From: Zancudomyces culisetae
Taxonomy: Eukaryota > Kickxellomycota > Harpellomycetes > Harpellales > Legeriomycetaceae
Reading direction: 5' to 3'
DNA: 57,597 nucleotides
NCBI GenBank assembly: GCA_001969505.1
Contig: LSSK01001356.1
Coordinates: forward strand, 1-57,597
The position numbers were made by a program, and so were the translations under genes. Shown here one piece after another: positions 47,445 through 57,597 of the stretch (its first letter is position 1; each line of letters opens with the position of its first letter). The notes beneath the pieces are model-generated. The model saw only the letters and a program-made list of their open reading frames with translations. It was not told where the DNA came from and did no database searches.

Positions 47445-49508
47445 ATGAGATTTCCAACACATTTGAAACAGTCAGAGCCAAACACTGCATACTCACTGGC
47501 TCAGGAGAGAAAAAAGGCCAATTTTCCGGGCAGTGAAATGGATGTCTTTATCAATGGAGATAGCTACTCCAGGATGAGAGAAAAGGCACTTCAGGTTATT
47601 CGTGCTGAGCCAGAGATATTCGACTTGAGAGATTTTTACAACTTGAGCAGAGTTGAAAAATTTGATCATGCATACAAAATTGAGCTCAGGTTGGTTCAGC
47701 TTTTCAGAGAGAAAAAAATAACAAAGGATGAATTTAGCGCAATTACACAGATTTTGGGAATACCTCTCCCATACTCACTGTCTCGTAGCATGTTTACCAC
47801 AACGTTGGAAAATCAGTGTAACGCAGAGCAAAAGAAGGCATTCCTTGAACCTACATTGGATTACAGAATTATTGGATGCTATGCTCAAACTGAAATGGGA
47901 CACGGTTCCAATGTTCGCGGAATAGAGACAACAGCAACATTCATAGAAGAAACTGATGAGTTTGAGCTCAATATGCCAACCTTGACAGCTACAAAGTGGT
48001 GGATAGGAACATTGGGCGTTGGTGCCACTCATGCCATTGTTATGGCACAACTTTACGTCAAGGGCAAGCATATCGGTGTATTCCCATTGATTGTCCCCAT
48101 CAGATCAATGGAGGATCATAAGCCATTCCCAGGTGTTCATGTGGGTGATATTGGTCCCAAGTTTGGTTTTAACACAATGGACAACGGATTCTTGTCTTTG
48201 GATAAGGTAAGAGTGCCAAGGTTTAACTTGCTCCAAAGATACATTCAAGTTTCAAGGGATGGAAAGGTGACTCGGCCAAAAGGAATAGATCCAAGAATTA
48301 CTTACAGTACCATGGTCCAGGTACGAACTAGTATTGCCGCAGGAATGGGTCACGTACTCGCTAAAGCTGTCACTGTTGCAGTCAGATATGCATCTGTGAG
48401 ACGTCAGTTTGGCGAAGCAGGAAAACCAGAGTCACCTGTATTGGATTATGGTATTGTACAATACCGTGTTATTCCATTAGTTGCAAAGACATACGCATTG
48501 TTGGGAATGGCTCATGAGTTCCGCGAACAATATGAGCGATGTATGTCAGCCATCGAAGAAGGTGACTTTAGTCTGCTGAAGGAAATGCACGCATCTAGCT
48601 GTGGCTTGAAGAGATGGTCATCGGAAACCGCCATTTACGGGGTAGATACTTGCCGCCATTTGTGTGGTGGACACGGATTCTCTCAATTTTCAGGATTAAA
48701 TGAATACTTTGCAGATAACTATCCAAACATTATCTGGGAGGGTGACAACTATATGTTGGCTCAGCAAACAGTTAGATATTTGATCAAAACAGCAAACTCC
48801 ATTGCCTGTGGTGAGTCCGTTGGTGTAAACGATACCTCAAACGCTCTTACCCGCTACTACAATAAGGGTAACCGTCTATCTGCCGCACAGTTGTATACCT
48901 GGGCCAATAGATCCCCATCAGAAATTGTCAAGAGCAAGCAACTCCTTCTTGATATTCTTGCATACAGATTTGCTGTAATGGTTCAACAGCTTGCCACCAA
49001 AGTTTATGTTGAAAAAAGACCATTTGAAGATTTCCTTGTTACCGCTCAAACAGTTTGTACTGCCCATGCTGAATTCATTGTTTGCCTGTACTTTGGCAAA
49101 CACATTGAAAAACTTCCTGCAAATTCTCCACTGAGACCAGCCCTGGATGCAATGTATTGCATCTCCGCCTTGTCTTTCCTGACTAGAAATACTGGTGAGC
49201 TTTACGCCCTGCCAAAGGAAGCCTCAGTTACCCGCGAACTCATTGAAGCATTGAACACAGAATACTTGAATAGCATCAAGGCAGCAAGAACCATTGCCGT
49301 CCCTCTAGTTGATGCACTGAAGGTTCCAGACGAAACTCTTAATTCAAGCTTGGGTAGAGAGGATGGAAAAGTTTACGAAGATTACATGGCCAGAGCCTTG
49401 GAGGAGCCACTAAACAGAGACGGAACTGGTGATGCTATTCGTAAGAGCTTCTTTGACAAGTACATTGGTCCTACACTCAAGGGACCTTCTGGCTCATCCA
49501 AGCTTTAA
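47445..49508 (+). CDS. ACOX1: Peroxisomal acyl-CoA oxidase
   Basis: This intronless gene encodes 687 residues, the standard length. The enzyme catalyses the first step of peroxisomal beta-oxidation, oxidising acyl-CoA to trans-2-enoyl-CoA with FAD and releasing H2O2. Visible are the FAD/substrate region CYAQTEMGHGSNVRGIETTA and TATKWWIGTLGVGATHA, GPKFGFNTMDNGFLSLDKVR, VRYASVRRQFG, CGGHGFSQFSGLNEYF and the catalytic glutamate E432 in IIWEGDNYMLAQQ. The C-terminus is SKL, a perfect type 1 peroxisomal targeting signal. The ATG sits right after an A-rich leader. It is one of the few intronless genes here, and its codon use looks more G+C-rich and regular than its neighbours, consistent with high expression. 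Confidence 0.97.
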   Translation: MRFPTHLKQSEPNTAYSLAQERKKANFPGSEMDVFINGDSYSRMREKALQVIRAEPEIFDLRDFYNLSRVEKFDHAYKIELRLVQLFREKKITKDEFSAITQILGIPLPYSLSRSMFTTTLENQCNAEQKKAFLEPTLDYRIIGCYAQTEMGHGSNVRGIETTATFIEETDEFELNMPTLTATKWWIGTLGVGATHAIVMAQLYVKGKHIGVFPLIVPIRSMEDHKPFPGVHVGDIGPKFGFNTMDNGFLSLDKVRVPRFNLLQRYIQVSRDGKVTRPKGIDPRITYSTMVQVRTSIAAGMGHVLAKAVTVAVRYASVRRQFGEAGKPESPVLDYGIVQYRVIPLVAKTYALLGMAHEFREQYERCMSAIEEGDFSLLKEMHASSCGLKRWSSETAIYGVDTCRHLCGGHGFSQFSGLNEYFADNYPNIIWEGDNYMLAQQTVRYLIKTANSIACGESVGVNDTSNALTRYYNKGNRLSAAQLYTWANRSPSEIVKSKQLLLDILAYRFAVMVQQLATKVYVEKRPFEDFLVTAQTVCTAHAEFIVCLYFGKHIEKLPANSPLRPALDAMYCISALSFLTRNTGELYALPKEASVTRELIEALNTEYLNSIKAARTIAVPLVDALKVPDETLNSSLGREDGKVYEDYMARALEEPLNRDGTGDAIRKSFFDKYIGPTLKGPSGSSKL

Positions 49509-49869
49509 GCTTTTTCTTTCTTGCGTTTTGATGGGATTCCAGATATATGGTTTTCAGCTTGTTTGGTTCTTTTCTTTTTATTTTTAGTTTTTAGACGAAT
49601 ACCACGTTGTTTCTAGCTTACTTCAATAATACAAGTGCAAGATTCAGTAAACCTGCGTTCTATGTGATTTGTATCAGCTCAAAACTTGACAAATTAGTTC
49701 CAAGCCCTGCTAAACCAAAATGGAATACGTTTCAAAATTTTTTTTGCTCAATCAAATTTGATTGAAGAGAGAAAGAGACAGGTATTTCTGTTGTGACTAA
49801 AATTCATTAGCTTTGAAATTAAAAACCGTAAATCGACCTCAGCAGATTCTCAACTTAAGATACTTGAAA
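49509..49869. other. Intergenic region ACOX-DPH6
   Basis: A 361-bp spacer between two plus-strand genes. No coding exon was seen. Confidence 0.5.
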
Positions 49870-51587
49870 ATGAAGGTAGTAGCCCTGGTAAGGTATGAAA
49901 CAAATTTTTATTTAAAATACGAAACAAACTCACCACGCAAGCTACACACGACTGCAATTCTCAGAGTTTCCAAAGTTCAAATAGGCTGTGCTTCGAGTAG
50001 CTTTAACTCAATAAAGGCCATACAACCTTATACCCGAATTCAAAAACTAACCAGATAAGCAAATGCACGAAATAGTGGTGGAAAGGACAGTGTGTTTAAC
50101 ATGCTAAAATGCGTGGAAAATGGGCATACAATCGTTGCTCTTGCTAATGCAAAGCCAGATAAAGAAGGTATTTCTCAGAAATCGTACTTTTCATATAAAA
50201 TAAAATACAATTGAACACTAAAGATAATGATAAAATAATTCTGTTTAATAGGTGAGACAGATAGTTTTATGTATCAGACGGTTGGTCAAAGTATGGTAAG
50301 ATACATTGCTGAATGTATGGAACTCCCTCTCTACCAAGTCGAAATCAAAGGCAAGCCAATAAACCAGGAACTCGAGTATACAGAGACGATTAACGATGAG
50401 GCGGAAAGTGTCTACGAGCTATTGAAGAATGTGCTTAAAGAACATCCTGATATCGGTGGTGTTTCAGTTGGAGCAATTCTTTCCACATATCAAGCAAACA
50501 GAGTTCAAAATATGTAAGAAACATGAAAGTTTTTATTAATTATTATATTTGTTTTATTTAAAAGAGTTTTTTCTGTTAGTTTTTGACCTTTGACTGGGGT
50601 TTCTATGATATTTTTTATCACCAAAACAGAGGTTAATGGGACTGAATAGCGATTAAAGCTCTAGTTTTGATATTATTGTACTCAACTTCACAAGAAAAGT
50701 GGACTCTTGGAGCATAGATAACCAAAAAAATGAGTGATAAATTTGTAAATATCGGTTTTTTAGATGCGACCGTTTAGGACTGCAGATGCTAGCATATCTA
50801 TGGAACAGAGATCAGCTGGAGTTGTTGGATGAAATGATTGATAGCAGAATGTGTGCAGTACTCATAAAAGTCGCATCGATAGGTATGTCATACTCCTCTA
50901 TATCTTTTTTTATTATTTATTGTTTGTGGTATCTGAATTGAGTACCTCTGGAAGCCAGGTACCTTAATACACCGCAGTTATTGTACAACTTCTCGTACTT
51001 TAAACTTTTTTTTTGGACCAAATAGGGCTGGGTAAAAATGATTTATGCAAAACGCTTTCAGAAATGCGACCAAAGCTGGTTGAACTGGTAATTTAAATGT
51101 TATGTAGTTACGATTTTTAACGAATTCGATGTCGGGCGTTCGTCTTTCATTTGTGTTACATGCTTGAACTTTGTACCTGTAAAAAAATAGAACAAAAAGT
51201 ATGGCGCCCATATATGTGGGGAGGGGGGTGAGTTCGAATCTTTCACACTGGATTGTCCATTATACAAGAAGAAATTGATAATGTAAGAGAGCGGGTCCTG
51301 TTTATACATGTAGTTCTACTCTATAAAATAGCAGGTTGTCCGAGTATGGAGCTATGTTGTCTGGTGCTATTCGTATATGGATTGCTTAATCATTCCTGTA
51401 TATTTATGTTTTGATTCAGAAGGAAAGAGTCATCACATGCCCACTAAAACTCAATAACTGAACCATGAACTTGTATAAATAACTAAATAGAGATGACTGG
51501 GAGGTAATCACACACTCAGATGATGCTTTTGCGCCTGTGTACTACGCAAACATCAAAAAAATAACTGTGGTGGACAAAGACGTGTAA
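49870..51587 (+). CDS. DPH6: Diphthine-ammonia ligase (single-domain form)
   Basis: This enzyme performs the last step of diphthamide synthesis on elongation factor 2, amidating diphthine with ATP and ammonia. Seven exons, 49870-49892, 50076-50167, 50252-50513, 50764-50882, 51026-51087, 51191-51282 and 51491-51587, give 248 residues. The first exon is 23 nt and splits the PP-loop: MKVVALV joins [12 protein letters not shown]. Further signatures are [53 protein letters not shown], the exon 6 active-site segment [19 protein letters not shown], and APVYY near the end. It stops after this ATP-pyrophosphatase domain; the RidA-like domains fused to yeast Dph6 are absent, as in animals. Confidence 0.94.
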
Positions 51588-52050
51588 TTGGATCTGCTTT
51601 GGAAGCATTCGTTTACACGTAGCTTTACCTTTATACTGCAGCTTTTCACAAACCTACGCCAACATATTGGTAACTATAGTGCTTTTTTCTTTTTATAGTT
51701 TCAGCATATCTGTAAAATATCAATAAAAAATTGTTCCATAAGTGTATTGGTGAAAACCCAGAATAGTTTTCGCTAAATTCGCTAATTGGCTAGCAAAACA
51801 AGTGTAAATAGCAGGTTGGCATCTCAACCACAAAATCGGCAAAAAGTAGTGCTACCAAGCTTTGCCAACTAAAAAAGAGTAATAAAACCTACGAAACAGA
51901 AATACATTATACAAATATCCAAAAGTACAAAGAAGTAATCTCGAATTGATCATCGAAAGCAGAAAAGAATTCAAAAACTCAACACAATTGCAAAAACTAA
52001 AAGCAGGAACAAAAAAAAACGAAGTGTAAGATTATCAAGGCAAAGAGAAA
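51588..52050. other. Intergenic region DPH6-VPS51
   Basis: A 463-bp spacer whose last 100 bases are A-rich leader before the VPS51 ATG. No coding signal was seen. Confidence 0.55.
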
Positions 52051-55000
52051 ATGAGCGAGAGTGGTACACCGAAGTTCGGTGGAGATGCACAAACAATGTT
52101 GTCTAAGAGGGCTGCTAGGACAATGTTAAAGGATTTTTATTCCGAAACTCATGGAAGCCAAAAAAAGAATGAGACGGGTAAAAACGAAAGAGCGCAAGGT
52201 AAGGGTGAGCCAGGCTTTTATAGCACTGGGCTGCGGCAATTCAGAGTGTAGTTTCTATATTCTTTAAAGAGTAGAATATAAGAAAGTGCATCGAAAAGTA
52301 TCCAGAAATAACCAAATCATTGTTACTGCAATATAGTCGAGAAAAGGAATCCGGAATCAGATAAATTAAACTTGGGCAAGTACCAATTGACCTATTATTT
52401 CTAGCTATAGAGAGCGTTACCATTTTATAGACATAACTAAAATCAATTTGTGATAAAAGTAGACAGTGAAAAGTTTGAGTGGAAAAGATATATTGCGGGT
52501 GTATTGGCGGAAAAGAACACCGCAGAGGTATTATCCCAAGTAAATAGCTTCAACAAAGGTATAGTATTCTTTTCAAATAAATTTACATTTATAACACTGA
52601 GAAGTATTTGTACAATATCCAGTAACATATAATGGTATAATAAACGCAAATACCGATTCTGGAAATAAATTTGATAGATATTCAGAAATTGGAAAGCGAA
52701 ATGAAAACGATAGTATATGAAAACTATGGGAAGTTTATTGGGGCAACGGATACATTGGGGAAAATGCGAAAAAGTGCGCAAGATATGGGGAAAAGAATGG
52801 AATACATTAAATCCCGGATGGAGGAAATCAGCAGGAAGAGCAAACACATAGAAAGCGAATTGAGACCTGGGAAAGAAGAATTGTTGGGTTTGGAAAAAGA
52901 GCAAAAATTCGTGTCTGAGGTGCAAATGGTTATGGATTTACCAGAAAAACTACATGCAAGCGTGGCAGAAGGGAATTATAAAGCAGCAGCTGAGTTGTGG
53001 GCGCGAACCCAACCGCTACTTTCTCGGTATGGGAAAGTTGGAAAAGAGGGGATAATAAAAGTGGAGAAACTGGTGGATCAAGTAGAACGGGAACTGTGGA
53101 GGCGGTGGAGAGACGAGGGAAGTACTGTTGAGGAGGCAGTGGATTGTTCAAAGCTGTTGATTCAGATATCTACAGGTGGGGCCAGTACTATGTACAAGGA
53201 GTACATAGACAATCAGTATAACCGAATGAAGAAAAAATCTCCAAGAGAAGGAAAGGCATATTTAAAGGATTGGAATACAGTGATTGAAGGATTTTTGAAT
53301 CAGTTTTCACCACCAAAAAGCAGCGGACTCTTGGGTGACGAGGACGAACAGATTGGAGGACGACATGAGCTCGAAGCTGGTGATCAGGAAGAGAAAGTAG
53401 ATTCAAGAATGGTGAGTGGATGGCAAATTATGACTCGTGAAGCGGTGGTTGATGCACAGCATAGATTTCCAACGTTTTGTGAGGAATTGGAACAGTTGTA
53501 TGACGAAAAGAAACTGGAAAAGAGATTGTGGCAGGAAGGGGAGGGAGAAGAGAGTAGGTCGCTTGTAGTTCTTAACGAAGTTATAACAGAGATGCAGGAG
53601 TATCCTATTTTGCTGAAATATGGAGGATTAAAGGGTAAAATTGGACGAACGGTACGGAACCAGTACGAGTCGATGATGAGTAGACGCCTGGTTAAAGTGC
53701 TAGACACTTTGATGTTGTACTTTGACAACGTGATGTATAAAGCCAAAGGAAGCGCTGCTGGTAATAGTACGTATGGGAGTCAAAAACAAGAACGAAAACA
53801 AGAAAAAGCAGATGAAGAGTTGGAGGAGGGGTCGGAATGGGGACTCCGACTAATGTATAACATGGTTCTTGGGAAAGAGGATGAGAAGATTGACGCGAAA
53901 CAAGTGGTTAGGGAGTTGGAAAAGGAGTTAATCCACAACATACAGCTGGAGTTTATTCCCATAGTGGGCATAATCATGCGCTTTTATGAGAACAATGGGC
54001 AAGGAAACTATCAAAAAATAGCGATTCAGATGCTGAATGGAATGCTGGACAAGTTTTTTAGGGAATGGGTTCCACAATCTATATATAAGGCATTGAATAT
54101 TAATAGTGTGCATATTAACAGTGCAGAGATAGGTGAAAAACAGAAAGATAAAGCGAATGGTGTGAATAAATCCTCAGAAGCAAAGAGCAGCAATCATCAT
54201 AAGGTTATTGGGACGGGAAAAATGTCCAAAACCAACGCCCAGTGTTATAGTAACCCAGCCAACCTATTGATTCTTGCGAGGTTTCTGATGAAATTGGAAG
54301 CGCGAATAATCAAAAATGTATATCTGATATGCCAGCAATCAATAAAATCTAAAGACATAGTCAATAGCAACAATGGTAGTAGTGGTCATAGTATGGAATT
54401 GTTTGCAACATTGAATATATATCCCAAGAAAACAGGTGATGTACAAGGTAGGAACGAACAGAAGGCAGAGCTAGATGTGTTAAAGTACGATGAAGATAGT
54501 TTGACAGTGTTGTACAGGAAATGTGTGGATGAAATACTGATGGTATTTGTAAAGACGGTGGGTAACGAGATGGCAAACTTTTACTACTACTACAGTATTG
54601 AAGCTGAAATCTTACGAGTGCAGAGTTTGGACGCGGGATCAGGTTTAGGCTTAGCTGCAGATACCTCTAAAAATCTATTTAAACTGCGAACCTACTTCCA
54701 TGTGTTGGAATACTTGGTATTAACTGTCTTTGGGGAGAGTAATAGTCATCAGCAAAGCAACAGAGAAGGACTCGTTGGAAGAACCTCCAGTGTAATTAAC
54801 GAATATGAAACCAGGGTACATGAAGGACAGCAGCGTGAATTGTTATTGATAGGAAATAAAAGTGAAATGGTTAAATCACCACCAGTCTCAACTTCAGGGG
54901 CAATAGCATTAAAAAGCCCTGGATTTTATCAGCTAAGAAACTCGAGCCAACAAACTCAATCGCCCAACAATATGATTCCAGTTAGTCGAACGCTGTCCAA

Positions 55001-55799
55001 TATGAATGTTGGCACTAAAATGATGTACAATCGATCACCAACAATAACCACCGAGACTGGATTGTCACAAGCAAGCTATTCGTCGCCAATAATGGCAGCG
55101 AATGTTATGATGATGGAAAAAAGTCGTTCGTTTTTGTATAACGAGAGATTGAAATCAATAACGGGGTCAACAAAGAGCATCACCACCAGCATCAGTAATC
55201 TCAATAGTGCTGCCGCCGCTGCTGCTAGTGTTGGCGGTGTTGGTGGTAGTAGCAATCCAGGGAATGCTAGAAACGAGGATGCGTCCTTGTTACTTATACT
55301 AAATAACATTGACAAGCTATTTACTGAGCGTCATGAAATATACCCAAAGACAGTTGTGTATTCGGTGAAAATAAACCCAACTGTCAACATTGAGCAACAA
55401 ATGGAGCAACAACTTGGCGTACTCATTCTGGTCCACATTATCAATATTATGCTTAAGGGTGTCCTGGAGTTGGTACTGGCATATGGGATAGGTCTTCTTT
55501 GCCATGATGGAGCTGTTGTGGATTTACTAAGAGCTAATTTGGTCACTGAACTGAAAAGTTGGATTATGGAAATTTATTATAACGGTAATGGGATTACTAA
55601 TAGTACTAGTAGTGCTGGTGGTACTATAGACTCTAATGTAAATTCTCCAAGTATTAACGCTAATAATCTAAACAAATCCCAACAAAGAAATTATACTGGT
55701 GTCAAGCAGGATCAATATTTGAAATCCAGCTCAACCGATTTTAGTTTGTTGGTAAATATCATTAACGAAATTGAGATTATATTAACGAGTAGACTTTAG
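52051..55799 (+). CDS. VPS51: GARP/EARP tethering complex subunit Vps51
   Basis: Three exons, 52051-52198, 52460-52558 and 52678-55799, give 1122 residues. The protein tethers endosome-derived vesicles at the trans-Golgi. The N-terminal motif TMLKDFYSE (about residues 24-32) corresponds to the short Vps51 motif that binds a Golgi SNARE. The domain start IQKLESEMKTIVYENYGKFI with GATDTLGKMRKS (about 84-113) closely matches animal VPS51, followed by a coiled coil (MGKRMEYIKSRMEEIS). The middle and C-terminus are long and variable, with low-complexity insertions: a serine/asparagine-rich stretch, an alanine/glycine run near residue 925 and a serine/asparagine stretch near the end. The exon 2 acceptor is a weak AAAG, so that junction is the least certain, though phase and homology support it. 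Confidence 0.9.
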
Positions 55800-55945
55800 T
55801 TGCTGAGTATAGTTAATTATGATAGAATTCGGTTTGGTTTTTTTTTTCTTTTTATACAAGATAGACTGTTGTTCTTTTCTCCTTTATTTTTTGCTGTTTT
55901 CGTATTTAGAATTGAAATAGAATGGTATTTTAGCATCAGATGGCT

Positions 55946-56348
55946 TTATCCAAGAATCAGAGAATATAGAATCAGTGTGGTGTTTACAACTATTAGGGGA
56001 ACTATAACAAACAACGAGAATATTTAAACCAAAAGGTTAAAAAAAGCAAAAAGGGAATTGCAAGATTAACACACACTCAAATCCACTCGCGGATACACAT
56101 TTTGTTATAAATCAAAACAATAGAAAGAATCTTTTGTGTGCTAAAAGGAAAGACTTACTCTTGAGAACGGTTCGGGTCGCGCTAATCAAGTTAATAATCT
56201 TGTTTTTGGTACTGTTGGAATTGTTATAGTCCATCATGACATTTTGCTGGGACCAACCAATACGGGCAAGAAACCGTTGTTCGTTGAGGATTACCACACT
56301 GTTAATAAACAGAATTATGGCATAGAGAAGATTACCAAGCGTCAACAT
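55946..56348 (-). CDS. YOS1: Yos1/IER3IP1 ER-Golgi transport protein
   Basis: Two exons, 56348-56159 and 56001-55946, encode 81 residues. Yos1 is a small membrane protein of the Yip1-Yif1-Yos1 complex needed for ER-to-Golgi vesicle transport. The first exon gives LGNLLYAIILFINSVVILNE as the N-terminal hydrophobic helix, QRFLARIGW, and STKNKIINLISATRTVLK. The second gives IPLIVVNTTLILYSLILG, the C-terminal membrane helix, ending in TAA. Both helices and the ERFL/RIG and RT-L-IPLI segments match yeast Yos1 and animal IER3IP1. The split second exon makes it easy to miss. It is convergent with VPS51. Confidence 0.95.
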
Positions 56349-56859
56349 TTCTTGTCTTATTTATTTCCTAATCTTTTGTTTATTTGCTAATAAAAGATGT
56401 TTAATAAAAATTACTAATAAAATAAGAGCATTGAATTGTTTATTTTGACTTTCTAAAAACACTTTGCATTTGTTTTTATTTTTGCCTTTTAAAATTGAAT
56501 TGTAAAATGAATGACAAGCATTAAAAAAAAAATCCTACGCAGTATCAATCTATTCAAGTTATCATTAGCTCACTATGAACCTCATACTCACCAGACATAG
56601 ATTTAAAGATACTGTTTGTTTCTTTTGTAAATCCAAAGTAGTTATTACGTAGAAAAAAAGGCTAACGTGTACAAGGTCACTCTGTTTTCTAATACCATAG
56701 GTTCTGTGTTATACCGACCATTTCTAACACATGAGAAAGGTGGTTATGCAAAGTTATATGAACTTATTTGATTTTATTTGCTTAAAAAACACTAAAACTT
56801 GATCATAAACATAAGTACTAAGGCTAAATAAAGTAAAAAGCACTTTCAGAAATCGCAGA
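56349..56859. other. Intergenic region YOS1 / secreted protein gene
   Basis: A 511-bp A+T-rich spacer between two minus-strand genes. No coding exon was seen. Confidence 0.5.
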
Positions 56860-57276
56860 TTACCAGTAATATCCACTATAATATGGGTATTTGTAGTATC
56901 CATAATTATAGTATGGGTATTTATAATACCCAAACCAGAAACGGTCATCGGTTATATCTGATTCGTCACTGTAATTTGTTAGGGCATCAAAGTTTTGGGC
57001 GGAACCATCTTGAGCTTGAGCAGCACCATCTTGGGCTGATGCAGAATCATCAACTGGAACATCCTCTTCTTCTTCAGCGCGCTTGCGGTAAGCTGGTGCA
57101 GCAAAGCGTCTGTTAAAAGCAGGACGAGCAGGTGGAGGAAATCTTCCAAGGTCGTGAACCTGTTCTACTCGTGGCTGCATAGAACCAGCAGCTAATCTTG
57201 GTCTTGGGTTAGCTGCAGCATTTACTGACAATGTGGCAACTGTGGCTGTGAGGAGTGCGAGTGTTGACTTTACCAT
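56860..57276 (-). CDS. Small secreted tyrosine-rich protein
   Basis: This single-exon gene encodes 138 residues of unrecognised family. The N-terminus MVKSTLALLTATVATLSVNA is a clear signal peptide with likely cleavage around residues 20-22. The mature part is proline/arginine-rich with dibasic sites RR (56-57) and RKR (64-66), compatible with Kex2-like processing. An acidic block (AEEEEDVPVDD) and an alanine/glutamine-rich repeat with two AQDG units follow. The C-terminal 27 residues are extremely aromatic, with two copies of YYKYPYY (about 117-123 and 127-133) and a final SGYYW. A cell-wall, adhesive or spore-coat role is possible but is only inference from composition. Confidence 0.8.
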   Translation of the reverse strand: MVKSTLALLTATVATLSVNAAANPRPRLAAGSMQPRVEQVHDLGRFPPPARPAFNRRFAAPAYRKRAEEEEDVPVDDSASAQDGAAQAQDGSAQNFDALTNYSDESDITDDRFWFGYYKYPYYNYGYYKYPYYSGYYW

Positions 57277-57597
57277 TTTTGGATACTTGATTTTAAATAA
57301 ATTTTAGGTTAGCTAATGCAATAATGATATATACTAATGCTAATGGAAATCGGAATGATAGCTTTTGTATTATATTGTTTTGTATTGTTTTGTTTTGGTA
57401 TTTGAAGAAAGTTTTACTCTCAATGTTTTCTTTTGAACATTTTATATCTTATCCTCCTTTCCCTTCATACTTCTTCTATAATATTCTCGGAGCGCTATTA
57501 AACAGTCGAGTTTGTAGCATTTTTAACAGAGTGTTGTAAGGGTGTTCTAATTTTAGAAAGGTGAAAATACCCTAGCTTTCAAGAGCATCGAGTAAAA
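57277..57597. other. Upstream region of the secreted protein gene
   Basis: The last 321 bp hold the promoter side of the minus-strand secreted protein gene and reach the window edge. A TGTTTTG-rich stretch lies at about 57376-57398. No coding exon was seen. Confidence 0.5.

Noticed and set aside
51215-51255. GTTCGAATC motif suggesting a tRNA
   Set aside because: It lies in DPH6 exon 6 and encodes the GEFES part of the conserved active-site segment.
52930-55546. Several minus-strand open frames of 60-120 codons inside VPS51
   Set aside because: They are antisense shadows of a long, biased coding exon and have no family resemblance.
1-57597. CRISPR arrays, bacterial operons, ribosome binding sites or an integrated phage
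   Set aside because: The tandem repeats are short microsatellites without unique spacers, and all identifiable genes are eukaryotic with spliceosomal introns.

Overview
This is a piece of a eukaryotic nuclear genome, most likely from a fungus. It is A+T-rich, almost every gene is split by short spliceosomal introns, the standard stop codons are used, and the gene set is typically fungal: an LCL3-type nuclease, glycogen synthase, a Mis12/Mtw1 kinetochore subunit, a PBY1-type tubulin-tyrosine-ligase-like protein, and a secreted protein with dibasic Kex2-type sites. Several features are unlike baker's yeast: a CDK7 with an animal-like C-terminus, a U5-40K (SNRNP40) protein, MCCC2, a single-domain DPH6 and many introns. 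I infer an early-diverging fungal lineage (for example Zoopagomycota/Kickxellomycotina), with low confidence in the exact placement. I saw no rRNA, tRNA, CRISPR or bacterial-type operon.

Layout. 1-20 kb: CDK7 kinase (5' end cut off by the window edge) (+), PBY1-like ligase (+), mitoribosomal mL46 (-), glycogen synthase (-), a 3.5 kb gene-free stretch, U5 snRNP-40K (+), MIS12 (+), an unidentified multi-exon gene (+), the RMND5/GID2 ubiquitin-ligase subunit (+) and a small putative zinc-binding protein (-). 20-26 kb: a 5.8 kb gene desert with simple repeats. 26-40 kb is dense: LCL3 (+) and SAM50 (-) tail to tail, tRNA-splicing endonuclease SEN34 (+), Sec61-beta (-), 11-exon MCCC2 (+) tail to tail with GPN2 (-), then NAE1/ULA1 (+). 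40.3-42.7 kb: an intact 787-residue gag-like gene with a zinc knuckle and no pol next to it (-). 42.7-47.4 kb: a second desert. 47-57.6 kb: intronless peroxisomal acyl-CoA oxidase ending in SKL (+), DPH6 (+), VPS51 (+), YOS1 (-) and a tyrosine-rich secreted protein (-).

These are mostly unlinked housekeeping genes. Loose themes are mitochondrial biogenesis and metabolism (mL46, SAM50, LCL3, MCCC2), RNA processing (SNRNP40, SEN34), ubiquitin and NEDD8 pathways (RMND5, NAE1) and ER/Golgi traffic (Sec61-beta, YOS1, VPS51). I mapped exons by hand, requiring GT/GC-AG boundaries, matching reading phase and continuity with the protein family. All complete gene models come out phase-consistent. The most unusual items are the stand-alone gag-like gene, the tyrosine-rich secreted protein, convergent gene pairs only 17 and 27 bp apart, an 11-exon MCCC2 with micro-exons and a GC-AG intron, and an unplaced multi-exon protein. 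I did not find a clearly new multi-gene system.
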